DNA from: Whalleya microplaca
Taxonomy: Eukaryota > Ascomycota > Sordariomycetes > Xylariales > Xylariaceae
DNA length: 64,000 bases
Assembly: GCA_022497155.1 (NCBI GenBank)
Contig: MU385739.1
Span: 434,001-498,000 of the forward strand
Reading direction: 5' to 3'
The notes below the pieces were generated by a model. It had not been told where the DNA came from. It ran no database searches and was given only the letters and a program-made list of their open reading frames with translations. Below are positions 1 to 11,930 of the stretch, piece after piece (position 1 is the stretch's first letter; each line of letters starts with the position of its first letter). A program made the position numbers and the translations under genes.

Positions 1-701
1 TGTGATATGTATGCATGGTGACAACCACAGGGAGAAGTCGTGTATGGTGGTCAGCCAACCTCTTTTCACAGTTCCAGTGCGACAGGTAGGATGGAGGTCC
101 TATCAATCAATCTTGCTTAACATGAGGTATCCGATTTAGAACCAACACGTGGGTGATCAACTCTTGTGCTACTGTCTCATGATGGAAGTTAGTTTGGTGA
201 TACAGCGTAAAGTGGCGAACCACAACCTTCTAGAGTCCTGTACGGCGTTCCATGGATAAGTGACGAATTGGAGTAGGCAATTTAAGTAGCTGAGCTTTAC
301 TGACTAACAGAGAAAGATAATGTACACGTTTGCCATAACGATTTAGGTTTGGACCCTTTTGAGCGTTGGATAACTACCTATACAAATTGATCATCTCCAG
401 GTCCAAAATATCGTCCACGTACTCTAGACATCAACTATCTTATAGAAAAGAACTCCTAGGAATTGGGTGTAGGCGTATCCGTGGGCTGTTTGCCCCAGTG
501 ATTATCGCCTTTTACTACTAATAAGTCCCGAGCATTGATGTTGGCCCTATGTTCGCTGAAACATGCCAGTACTAATGAGTACGGCGACCATACCAGCTGC
601 AACTAGGCTAGAATCCAGTCAACCATTAAATATCCAATATCATGGTGTTATGGGAAGAAAGGATTTTAAGTATAATATAATGTGTGAGTAAGGAAGGCCT
701 C
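1..701. other. Intergenic, left edge
   Basis: No convincing ORF or RNA gene is visible. The right part is the 3' flank of the minus-strand CBM48 gene and holds AT-rich stretches near 668-682 that could serve polyadenylation. Confidence 0.5.
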
Positions 702-2496
702 TTACACTCTATGGGGGCGGCTGCATAGCCACGATGCGAAACCTCCAATCCACTTCACGAAAACGACTTGGGAAAAGGTCTTGAGCCAGTTGCCAGCCTG
801 GTTAACATCATTCTTAGCTTGGACAGAGGGCAAGATTGTGGTCAATGGGTTAGCTGTTTTCTTCCGTAGGTGCGTTTGACTGCCAGTATCAACTACGGTC
901 GACGTTGTTTTACTTTTGCCTATGTTCAGTAAGCCATTTTTGTCGCTGCTTGGGCTGGGGTAAACAGGCGCAGTTGGGGCGTATACAGTAGTATTTTCTA
1001 CGGCAACAGTTGGGTGTTGATCTTCCTCGACTGGAGTTTTTCTTTCGCTGTCTCGCACCAGGACAGGATTATTAGGTGCGGGCTCTGTAGCTGGAGATAT
1101 GTTTACTAGAGACGAGTTTGGCGACTGGGGTGCCGGAGATTCGGTGCTTCCCCTGGTTTTATACCTTAACCCTCGTTTAAATGCAGTGTTCATGATAATG
1201 CCCTCATCGTCGTCATCTGTGAGGCTTTTTGGTGCGAATGGCGACTTCTCATCTGAACCAGGTTGCTCGCCGAACAGAGTTGCAACCCCCTCAGGCTCAT
1301 CATGATGATCAGATTCATCATCCTCAGCAATGCAATGTAATGAGGAATTTGGTATACTAGTCGAGCCGACGGAACTCGAAAGACTTTTGTTCGCCACTGG
1401 TGGGCGTGTCTGATCCCTACTCGATAGTATACCAGTTGCTACTTTCTTACTACCAAACTCTTCAGGATGGCTTGTTATCTCATTTCCTTGGTATGAATCG
1501 ACAATAAATGACGGCGGAATTCCTTCCACAAGTGTACGATCAGCATCTACAGTAGTTGACAGACGCCGTACCACAGCTATGATAGAATCACGATCCGATG
1601 ACGGAAAAGGCTCCAGTCGAGGGTCATCTAAGTCGACTTCGGATTCATCGGATGAATCATCGAGCATTGGCAAGGTCTTGTCCGTGTGTTGATCGACATA
1701 GGAGTCGGGAGTATCGGACACTTTTCCTTCGTGGCCGGGTCGACTGAGACATTCATAAGAAAATACCGGGCATAGGCTTCCGTCATCATCTTCATCATCG
1801 TCACTAATATCATATCCATCAGCGTCGAGTTTTGCGGCAACATCGGCGACGTCCATAGCTGTCTGTGCAACCTCTCCGATCGGCGTGAGAGACAGGCGGC
1901 GGATGCCTAATCGTCCTGCCTCCTCTTCTGGTACTTCTGCTTCTGGTGCATCCACGTCCATCGTGCATGCCGAGTCGGCAACCTCAGCAGCCGTCTCCGC
2001 GAACTCTAGATTTTGTGCCCGGTTGCTTTCGGCAGACCCCTTCAAGTTGTCGAAAGCGATGTTCGAATCTTTGGTGGTATCTTTCTGGGACTTGTTGGTT
2101 GACACTCTGAGAACATTGTTTATGTTGCCCCCGTTATCCGTAACTGGCGGCTGGTTATCAGCACTTCTAATTCCAAACAAGATGGTCAAAATGTATATAC
2201 GACTTGCGAGAAAGACACCTACTTTTATCCGCATTTTCATCTAACGCCCACCAATCCCCAGGCCCTATCCGGAATTTGTATTGGATCTCGGAACCATCAT
2301 CAACCATGACCTCTTTGGTGAAAACATGCTCGCCATGTTGGTCTACAGACACATCCATCTCTTGAGGTTTCCATGCTGGATCTGAAAATGTTCCAGCCAC
2401 ATAGATGGGTGGTTTTGTTCCGCTCTTCTGATAGGTAAAGGTAATGGGCACTCTGCGATGCGTCATGGCTGATGGTGCGAATGTTGGATTGTGCAT
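702..2496 (-). CDS. AMPK1_CBM/CBM48-domain protein with long acidic Ser/Thr-rich tail
   Basis: Two exons, 2496-2219 and 2166-702. The 52-nt intron 2167-2218 has a GTGTCT donor and TTAG acceptor. Joined they give about 580 aa. Residues 15-95 form the early-set glycogen-binding module of AMPK-beta/Crp1/Mdg1 type: IYVAGTF near 31, the Trp of AWKPQEM, YKFRIGPG-DWW near 73-83. The intron joins DENADKSR to SADNQPPVTD, matching the usual end of this module (D-x-PTVTD-x-GN). The rest is disordered, rich in Asp, Glu, Ser, Thr and Pro, with acidic runs. The C-terminus is an aromatic amphipathic segment (FVKWIGGFASWLC) that could attach to a membrane. Known relatives bind polysaccharide or act as cell-wall/pheromone-signalling modulators, but the role here is inferred. 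The start could instead be Met11 (position 2466), the first Met inside the conserved domain. Confidence 0.8.
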
Positions 2497-4247
2497 ATCA
2501 CGAGTTCATGACTGATGAGTATAGGTCCAGGGTCGCCAGAATGCGAGACAATCTGGCTAATAGGTCTGGTGCCGACTGTACCATCGATCAAATCAATGGA
2601 TGTGGGGATTTGTAGTGATTTCAAGGCCGTTGACTACGCCAGGTGGTTATTCGAGTGCTACGACGGGTAGCTAGTCCACGACTCTATGAGCCAGTGTCTC
2701 AGCAGACCAAGAGCCAATGGACTCTGGCTGATGTTGCGATAGTGTTGAGTAGCTAGCTTTAGCCTTTCTAGCTCAGTCAAGTCGATAGAGGCTTGGGGCA
2801 ACGGGTAAGTAGGAAGGGTAAGGTATCGCCCATGTAACTCTGCAGCTAGCTCATGCAGGTGTTTGGTGGACGGCTCATCAAGGTTCCGGCCGAGAAAGTA
2901 TATCTAATACATGGAGACAACTTATAACTGAGCAATCGTCGATCCCACCACGCTGCGAATGAGTCGAGAAACGCGAGCGAGGAGAAAAGTGAGAAGACAA
3001 TAAAAATCTAGGCCTCTAGGTAGCAAAAGTAGAGAGGAAAGCTATATGTGATAGCTTGCAATTGGAGACATAGGTAACGATGACGATGTTCTACGGTATG
3101 CCTATGCTGGATGCATGATCTTGACCAATATGGAGCTTCGAACTGCTGACATCGGGATACGCCGTTGACGCATCCTATTGCCGTTCAAATTGTTTCCCGG
3201 CTGCACAGGTCCTAATACTGCCACTGACAAATCGACACACTTACCTACTGCCTACCTATGTGGCTCACAAACCTAGCTGCTATAGACTCAAGACCTGGAG
3301 GTCGGAACGACTCATTACACCTCGTTGATAGTCGCCTTAGCTGATGCTAGCTGACGGGTTGGATGGCACCAGACGACTGACTGAAAGGTAAAATCATGCT
3401 ATGGCGGAGAAGGTGGAGAGCGACAAGAGCTCAACCGGAGCTTTTGGTCATTGCTGAGGGTGTGTGGGTGAGGTCGGGCTTGGTGTGAGGGGTTTGATGA
3501 AATGACAGGGGGAAATGATGTAAGTTATTCGTATGTTGCTGCTTACATAGGTGGTATTTTACTTGTGTTGTATTTATGTGTTGAGGAGTGAGGTAGATAT
3601 GTATTTCACAAGTGCTGGCTGTATGACACAGTTCCAATACTAGGTATTGGGATGTGGTAATTAGGTAATCCTTATCGGAGCTTCGGCTCCCTTCAGCAAT
3701 AAATTGCATGTTTAGCTCGAGGTCCCTTCGTACATGTAGAGTTAATAGAGTTTTATTGAGAGCTTTATTTGACTGCGCCGTCAAGTACTTAACACTCGAA
3801 ATTCACGTTGTTATAATCAATAATATTAACATCAGCATTTCGCTTCTACTTGGATAGATAAGAAACAATCATAACTTGACTATCTGCCGTAACAATATAG
3901 TTTACCTTTAAAATATTACATTTTTAATTGAAAGTTATTGATGTTTATGCATTTATGTTAACGCCATAAGATGGACTTGAAGGCGAAGTGATATACCTAT
4001 GTACATATGCCAATAATTGATATATTGGAATACTAGCCTATCCCAGGCACTAAAATGAGTGGGTCCTTTCCCGTCATATCGGCAGCTGCAGGACTTGGCA
4101 GCTGGTGACGAAACCTCTCAATTCCATCATTCACTACCTATCACAATACTTTTACTGAAACGTATATTCAACGATTTTCATATCCCTCTTTCTCCCTTTA
4201 TCCAAGACGGCCAGGATAGCAAGCCTTGCCCGAATCTTCAGATAATC
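2497..4247. other. Divergent intergenic region
   Basis: Lies between two divergently transcribed genes, so it should hold both promoters. The part 3790-3960 is strongly AT-rich. A 117-codon minus ORF at 3431-3784 has no recognisable domain and low-complexity composition, so I do not call it a gene. Confidence 0.5.
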
Positions 4248-5694
4248 ATGTCCGTGCCGCCGCAGATTATTCGCGTCAAGCGCAAGGCCACGGAGGAGGC
4301 GCCGCCCATCTCATTCCTCCGTAAGTGCCTACCGTCGCATTCGCAAATGTTCGCGCTTCCAAATTACCGGTCCCTGACGTCTCTCTAGGTGTCCAGGAGA
4401 ACAAACGCCATCGGAGCGAAGCTTTTGTATACCAGCGCCAGGAAGAGCAGGCCAAATTTGCCCAGAACATTCCTCTCCAGGCCCAGAAACCCACCATCCA
4501 TACGTCCCCGCAGGGCAACAAACGCCCAGCATTCCAGAGCCCCAAGAAACAAAATAGCCAGACCAACGACCGCGCAAGCGAGATTGAGACTAAAGATGGA
4601 CCGGCCAACGTACCCGCTGAAGATACCAACACCGTTGGTCCTGCCGCTGAACCGAGACGATTTCACATGTCAAAGAGGGCCATGATGCTTGCATCCGATC
4701 CTTACTCCAGTCGAACCCATGGCGGCGTCTCCAAGAAGCGTTCTGCTCCAACGCTCTTTGTCGAACGCAGGATCAAGCGAATCTCATCTAGGCCCTTCGA
4801 GAAGCTCCAAGCTGTTACGAACAATGCTGCTACGCCAGCACCAGCTCCTGCTCCGGTGACAGAAGAAATGGAAGTGGACGACAAGCCTGAGCCCAGAAAA
4901 CTCAAGAAACCAGGCATATCAAAACTCGCCCCGAAAGGCAATGGCTCGAAATATAAAGCTGATCTTCCCAAGACTATGACCGAGCCGTGGAATGCTGATA
5001 TGGAAAAGCTGGCAGCAGACATGGATTCATACACTATGGCACAAATCGGACTGAATCTTCAGAAAGTCACTGATGAGAAGAAACATGCATTACCATCCAA
5101 GAAGGTTACGTCTTCAACCCAACATAGATTTAAGCCGAAGCCGCCTACCAAGAGATATGCGGAGCGACATCCCGAAACAGTACAGAGTTCGATAGATAAG
5201 GACAAGATGGATGCAGATGTAGACATCAGCGACAGTGACGATGGTAGCTATATCATTGAGACATACGTCCGTGTCCCCGCGAGCAAGATGGGCGAGCATG
5301 TCTCACCACAAAACGTCGGATTGCTGGTATTTGATGCAGACCCTGACTTGGAATTCTTCTACGGAGAAGGTACTGACAGTGAGGACGAATGGGCCGAGGA
5401 TGACGAGGATGAGAACGGTACGTAAATATTTTCAAGCATGACTTGCCCTTTGAATTCATATCTAATATATATGCAGCGGAGAACTATTATACAGCGGACT
5501 ACCCAGATGAGGAAGTCGCTTCTGATGACGAGTACGATCAGAACGCATATATCTTCCGAAATGGTAACGCCTCGGATCTTGAAGAATATGATCTCAAAGA
5601 TGAGAGCGACGAGTCTGCTTGGAGCGACAAGGACGTGGAGAGCAGATTCAAGTCGTACATCGGCAAAAATGGCTTAAAGACAAATCACCTGTAA
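4248..5694 (+). CDS. IWR1: RNA polymerase II nuclear localization protein IWR1
   Basis: Three exons: 4248-4320, 4389-5417, 5477-5694, giving 439 aa. Donors are GTAAGT and GTACGT, acceptors CTAG and GCAG. The N-terminus MSVPPQIIRVKRK with two basic blocks is the usual start of the family (nuclear localisation signal). The middle is a lysine/proline-rich linker. The Iwr1 domain spans the exon 2/3 junction: acidic stretch, then AENYYTADYPDE and DDEYDQNAYIFRN, the family signature. In yeast, Iwr1 binds assembled Pol II in the active-centre cleft and brings it into the nucleus through importin alpha; the same role is inferred here. The first upstream Met (4059) is not used because residues before 4248 do not resemble the family. 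Confidence 0.92.
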
Positions 5695-7375
5695 GGGCTA
5701 GGGGGTTTTCAAAGCTCTCCAACAATTCTACCGCGCGGCAATCCTGTAGAATGCGGACATGGTAACACCGCGCTAGTTCTACGAATGAACAACCTTGTGA
5801 TACGTGGTGTTGCCAGGCGCGTCCCGCCACCTCGGTACTATACCTACTATATCGGTATTAATGGCATTCGCCGAATACTCCAAGCGATATGAGGGAGCCG
5901 GTGGGTCAGAAAAGGGGAAGCGCCCTCCAACCGGGGAAGAAGACGCCCATCATACGGGGCAGGGTCAAGCAAACATTTCACCTGTCTTTCGATGCAACAC
6001 AATAATACCCAACTAGGCAGAAGCACTGCCGGGACGGGTAGAGGGCACGCCGTCTCTTATTGGCGAGGCCTAGTGCCAACGAGACAAAAATTTTTAATGT
6101 CTGAGTTCAGCATCACGAGCAACCCTAGGTGTGTAGTACAATTCGCCAAGAGTGACCAACTCCGGTCTATATCGCATGAAATTTACATGCCATTTGCATA
6201 CCCAACACAACACTCAACGGATTTGGTTTTGGCTGTTGTGAGGCTTCGCTACGCACATGAAGTTACATATACAAGGAAGGAAAATTTTCTTTTCTCCTGA
6301 TGATGTCTACCCAGATGTCTGGGTAACAACAATAACAACATTATGAAATGATGTCCGTGGTTGCTATCTTGCTTGGCAAATCCATCCATATTCGTAGGCT
6401 AAAAGTGTAACCACGCAGTAACAGTTTTAAATAAAAATAAATCAGAGAACCGACTCAAATGCCCAGAAAACCAACAAGACGTTTTTGATAACTCCCAGCC
6501 AAGTCTCCTTGATGGAAACCTTGTGTGCATGTGATTTCACCGTGTAAAAAATGAAAAACAATTACCAACGCTTTGCCGACTCAATGAAAGTTCCCCCCTC
6601 CAGCTCTCGCCTAGGTCGTACCAGAAAAAGCATCGAAACAGTAAAAGAAAACCAGATATAGCTAGTTGTACATTAAGTTCGATGTCCTTCGATTTCATTA
6701 CCCGTGCGTTCTCCATGTCAAATCAAGTCAATGAATCAATCAATCAGTTCAGCAAGTAAGTTTAATCAGAAGTCCGCCGTCCCCCTTTATTCCGTGATCC
6801 GAATTCCCAGGACATCGGTCCTGTTGTCGTGTCTGTCTGCGCCTCGCCCCCTATTCCGTTCCCTTTTTACCTTGCGCCTCCCGCTCTGCGGCGCGGCAAG
6901 AAGTTCGTTGAACGCTTCCTGCCCATGGCCCCGGAGCGGGAAATAGAAATTGAAAATAGAATAAACAAAGGGAAATATATTTTGAACGTCGTTTAGTCGT
7001 TGTAACTAAGAATCGGTTATCGGCAAGTAGGCGTCGGATAGTGTGCGCTGAAGAAAAGTCGGGTATCAGGTTTCGTAAGGTATGGCGTTAGTAGTGTGAA
7101 GGGTGTAAGTAAGTAAGTGGGTGGTAGATGATAAGTAGTGAGAAATTGTGAACACAGGAAGCGTCATGTTCGTCGAAGAATAGGGAACAATAGAAAAGGC
7201 AAGGGATTGTAAACCGGTGCACATTATGTCCAGACTCTCTCGTCTCGTATAGATATTCGTCCTGTCAAGTCTCATTCCATATAGCTGAATGATAAATGGA
7301 GTTCAAAGGTCGTCATTCTCGCACATCGTCGTCGTCGTCTGTTGCTAGAGACCAGAAGGCGTGTTTCGTGACGCT
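5695..7375. other. Convergent intergenic region
   Basis: Holds the two 3' ends of IWR1 and the minus-strand gene that follows. No credible ORF. A perfect 8-bp hairpin (TACCCAGA-TG-TCTGGGTA) lies at 6308-6325. Several short ORFs of 60-100 codons look random. Confidence 0.45.
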
Positions 7376-8856
7376 TCACAGCTTAGACAGCTTGGTAAAG
7401 TTGAAGTCGATTTTCTTCGAGAGCTTAGGGAGAGCGCTCTTCTGCTTATCTCGTTCTCGGTCCGGCTTGGGGCAGCAGGTACACGATCCATCCTCGACCT
7501 TCTCGATCCAGGTTCCCCTTTCCATCGCCTCAAGCTGGGCACGGCTCTTCTGTTTGATCCGCTCTTTGTCTGTCGGCCTGGTTAGGATGGGGGAGAAGTT
7601 TGACGAGGGCAATAGATACGAGAGGAAGACTTACGCAGCTCGGCCGCAAACCGTCTGGCTTCCTCGGGCACCCAGTCGTAGTTCATAGCCCGCTCGGGAT
7701 ACAGGTAGACGAGGCCGAAGTAGTGCTTGTCCTCGCCTTGTTCGCGGACTTTTCTGGTACACGCCTGCACGTGTCCGTTGGCTGTGAACAACAAAGTCCT
7801 TCCTCCGTTGGCCACATCGGGCATGTGCAGATTGTCTCGGTAGAAGGCACCCTGGATGCCCTGGGTGTGGCGTTCGAATTTGTTGTCCATGGGAAACATC
7901 TTTCTGAAGTCGCATTCGATGAGATCCCATACGTGCTTCAGGTCAACCTTGTGGAACCGGATGTAGTCTATCTCCTCGATCCTGTACTTGATGTTGCAAT
8001 GCGTGTCCTGCTTCGCTCTGGCGCGCCCCTTCTTGGCTATCGGTTTAGGCGATGATGATGGTCGTTGACTGGGGTGGTAATAACAGTCATACCCCTGCGG
8101 TGGGCGCTGCTGCGTCTTGCGATAGAATATTGGCTTATCACGGCATTCCAGTTTGATATTTAGAGAGGATCCCTCAAGGTCCTGAAGTCGTGGTAGGGGA
8201 TTCTTCTGGTGGTCCAGTTCTTGCCTCCAGATGTTGAGATTTCGTGTGATAGGATCCTCATGAGAAGAGACGCTCGATCTAGTAGAAAGAATATGCTCCT
8301 TACTCAACTCAGGGCTTGAACAGAGTGATTCCAGACGCCGCCTGGTCCGTGGTCGTTGGATGGCATCATCGTCTTCAAGGTCAATGGGTGGTAGAAGGTG
8401 ACGCACACTAGGCAGTTGAACTCTTTTTGGGTCCTCGCCCAGTGAGGTACGCTTTTGTTTGAACAACTCAGTCTGAAGTGCCCAGTCCTGTTGACGACCG
8501 TCATCGAAGTCCGCAATTATCGGTGGCGTCCGAGGCGACGATGGTGCCGTTGGTAATGTGAAATCAGAGTCTGCACATGATCCATGCGAAAAGACAGATC
8601 CGAAGCTTGAACTTATTGGAGAGTAAGCAGAAGGCTCTACGAGAACCGAATCGTTGATCTTGAGGCTCGAATCGCTTGACCTTGGGATAGCTGCGAGGTT
8701 TTCTGCTTTCAGTTCAGAAAAATGAGGCTGCCTGTTGGAGAGTGGAAAAGTGAAATCCAGGGTCGCTGTCCGAGGAATAATGTGTTTAGATTCCATATTC
8801 AAGAAGTCTTTCTCGTACTTGACCAACATATCGTTGACATGGAGACTAGCTCGCAT
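7376..8856 (-). CDS. Fungal protein with Myb/HTH-like segment, function unknown
   Basis: Two exons, 8856-7635 and 7569-7376, 471 aa. The 65-nt intron 7570-7634 starts GTAAGT and ends CAG. The N-terminal 280 residues are Ser/Pro-rich and probably disordered. The conserved part begins at IKYRIEEIDYIRFHKVDLKH (the segment that includes the Trp of HVWDLIECDF) and continues through GIQGAFYRDN, YPERAMNYDWVPEEARR and an Arg/Lys-rich end with ERGTWIEK and a CTCCP motif. From memory, the pattern Y-x-x-E-x-x-DFI-x-Y/F-H-x-x-D-L-x-W ... GLQ-x-x-YYR-x-N occurs in many ascomycete proteins and looks like a Myb/SANT-type helix-turn-helix; DNA binding is inference. The frame stays open to Met at 9003, but the added 49 residues are hydrophobic and unlike the family, so Met 8856 (MRASLHV) is preferred. 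Confidence 0.72.
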
Positions 8857-11800
8857 CTTTGGTGAAGGCCAGGGAAAATGAGTAAGCAGAAGCTTGGATA
8901 ACAGAGAACGCCAATCGTGGGACACTGACAGGAGCAAGACTACGATATATATGACCCCTAGACTGATGTGTGGTAGAGTGAGCGAGTGGAGGACCAGGGT
9001 CATCTAAAAGACCCCAGTGTCTAATATAGACCAACAATGTCCCGACACAAAATCTACTGAAGAGTAGTGCCATCTCCTGCAGACAGGCATCATGCAACAA
9101 CACCCCAGGGTGCTATTAGTGCAGCGACAATCACTACCCGTCTCTTAGCTGTTGATACATAGTGCCGTTCGGATCAATGTGTACCTTTCCTGTTACGATT
9201 TATAATCGGAGAGGTCTAACCAACTTAGAACATGAAAGACATGAATCACAGAAGAGAAGAACCCCGTTCTACATTGGGAATCTCACCTAACAGTTTTAGG
9301 TCCCCGAGGTGTGAGAGAAGGAATGGTGAGCGGATGATAGAACGGCAATGCCTAGTGTAGTGGCGGTTTACTCAGGCAAAGCAACCCAGCCAGTCCCATC
9401 TGATACTTGGATGGAGGGTCTATGGCGCAAGGGGGTCATGATGTGTAAGGCTCTTCTCGATCTTAGTCGTCGGCGCCCTCACACTGTTTCAAACGCTCGA
9501 TGCAACCAAATCGATGGTCGCCGCTCCTGCATGGGCCGATCGATTCAGACGGTGCTAGAGTTGGCTTGATAGCTGAATAGTACTGCAGGTGCCAAAGATG
9601 CATCCTCAGCTTCTGTTGTATAGAGATCGTCTGCGGCGCGGTTCCGACGACTAGGACCGATCCGTGCCTTTCAAGACCGGATACAAAGCAACTTGTCACT
9701 CGCTCGCCAAGAGTCTCTACAGTCATTTTGCACTGTGGCCAGCATCCTTATGGGTCGCAGTACGCCATGATTTTAACCATGAGGGCTTCCCAAACCGTCG
9801 GGACGCTTCGACCAATAGAAGCCCTGGACAGATGATGACCAGGTCAGGGGCGACGAACCAGAAGAGGGGTGAGATATGCACGCTGTTTCTGTAATGAACA
9901 AAAACGAGAGGCGAGGTGAGACTGAGTTATGCTGGATATGCTGTTGGTCTGAGGCGAGGATTCTCAGGCAATGCGTAAGTAGCCCAGCCCTTCCTCCTAC
10001 CTACCAACCACTCGAGAGAACGTCGCTCAAGGGGGTCATTTGTGGAGGAGGCTTATGGAGTCTGCGATAGCCGAGCGTCTACGGAATATATCGAAGCCGA
10101 AATAGGGCACCATCTATATAAGTACAGCGCGCGGTAAGAATATTCTTCCTTCATCATAAGCGCGAAGAGAGATGTCACGGCTGAGCTGATTGGCCTGTTG
10201 GTGTCGTGGGGGGTGCTGCGGTCGAGACTTTCACCACTTCGGGCCGCCAAGACGCGGGTACGTAGTCGGCCCAGAGAATCTCTACCCAAAATGGTTCTAC
10301 TCATTCCTTGCAGATGCAGAATTCGGAATTCTTGGTAACCTAGAAGTTCGCTAAGCCTTGCGATGGCCTTAGGTGAGAGAGCCCAACAGCGCCTTCACTA
10401 ATAATACATATAACAGACGCAATAGTTTACCATTCCTTGACAGCTACGCAGATCGTTGGAGGCGACGAGTCCCTGGGACTGTACCCCTGCCTTACGCAGC
10501 CTCCGAATGGTCTGGTGGTGACCGTCTTAATTCAGTGTCGTTAAGTTTTCGATTGAAACTTAACAGCAGGGTCCTTTATTCAACTTTCCGAACTTTCTAA
10601 GAAACCCAGAGCCGATATGTTTTACGAATTATCTCTATAGTCTTCTAGCGTCGTCTCCGTGCCGTCGGTTAGATATCTTATGCCGCGAATAATCGGTCCC
10701 GATCAGAAACATCCGGCCGTACGGAGACTCCAAATTGCATTAGCCCTCGAGCCACCATGAATGGCTCAAGCCAATCCATGCTTCGCCGAGCAGAGATAAC
10801 AACCACGAAATCTCTTGGTTTAAGAGTTTCTTGACAGGAAGGACGGCGTACACAAGAGGCCATTGAGCCACGTCCTTGCGTCTAGATAAAGAAACGCTAG
10901 TTCATGTTTAAACCCTTCATTGTCGTGTACTGAAATTTTCTTTTCCCCGTCGACGTCTCCACCAACGACCCAATAGACAATGAAAGAACAATAATTATCA
11001 GTAATCAGAAGGAAATACCTGGGTGGCGGCACACCGAATCTTCGGAAATCAGTAGGTCGGCGAGAGAGCTTATTGGGTAAAGCATCATTCGCTTACTGGG
11101 ATGACGAGTGAGACATATTGACGCCATGAACAGTCCCGACAACTAAGGTTCTCCAAATTGATATAAACGGTATAGCACATAATCAACTCTAGTTCTTGGG
11201 TTGAGTAGCTGTCAGGCTGTATTGTTTGACCTCAAGTTGTACGAATGTGGTAGTCAGATTGAGCCGGAGACCTTGAGCAGTGAAGAGTCGCTAGGTGCAT
11301 ATCTTCAGCATGCAAGCGAAACTTGAGATATGACCTGGCGGCTAGTCTGCATTCTGGCGTATAATGCGGTGAAGGCATTCTATGTCCTGTCCATATGAAT
11401 AGGCTAGTGCTGAAACAGGCTTCTTAAGGTATCCGAGGGAGCTCACATATAAATGACAGCTCACATTTGTAGGTCATTGACATCCACTGATAAGCCAAGA
11501 TCGAAGCTTGTCTCACTTCGGCAAGATAACTCCAATTGGCAATGTGCCATTTTACCATCATTAATAAATCTGAATTCTGCCAGTTTGAGTATTCATAGTA
11601 TAGCTAGACTAGTGCGTGACGTACTTGCAGTGTTTTAGCAGCCGTTCCCGTTGCAAGAGGCTTCGTACAACTCTGTCAACGCCACGACGGAGAACGTAAG
11701 AACACCTAGGTCCTGGTGATGGCAAAACGTCCTCCACCTACCCACGCTGCCACGCCACATTCTGTTGACATGTTCCTGGCTACTTATGGGTATTATATTT

Positions 11801-11930
11801 GGAGGACATGGAGCTAGTTCTCCGGCACACAGCATAGTTATCCAGACGATTGGTTGGACAATTGCCTGGTTTCAATTTGCCCCTGTACTATTGGACTCGC
11901 TAAGAGGTTTGCGGGAGATGCTGTCCAGGG
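8857..11930. other. Gene-free block
   Basis: About 3 kb with only short, domainless ORFs. It contains the promoter of the gene ending at 8856 and the 3' flank of the Tfc7-like gene. No repeats or RNA genes recognised. Confidence 0.45.

Noticed and set aside
3431..3784. 117-codon minus ORF
   Set aside because: No domain, and neither start context nor introns that would extend it. Lies within a divergent promoter region.
6308..6325. Perfect 8-bp hairpin as a transcription terminator
   Set aside because: Bacterial-type terminators do not apply in a fungal nuclear genome, and the hairpin is short enough to be chance.
9003..9003. Upstream Met at 9003 as start of the Myb-like protein
   Set aside because: It would add 49 mainly hydrophobic residues not expected in this family. 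Met 8856 is preferred.
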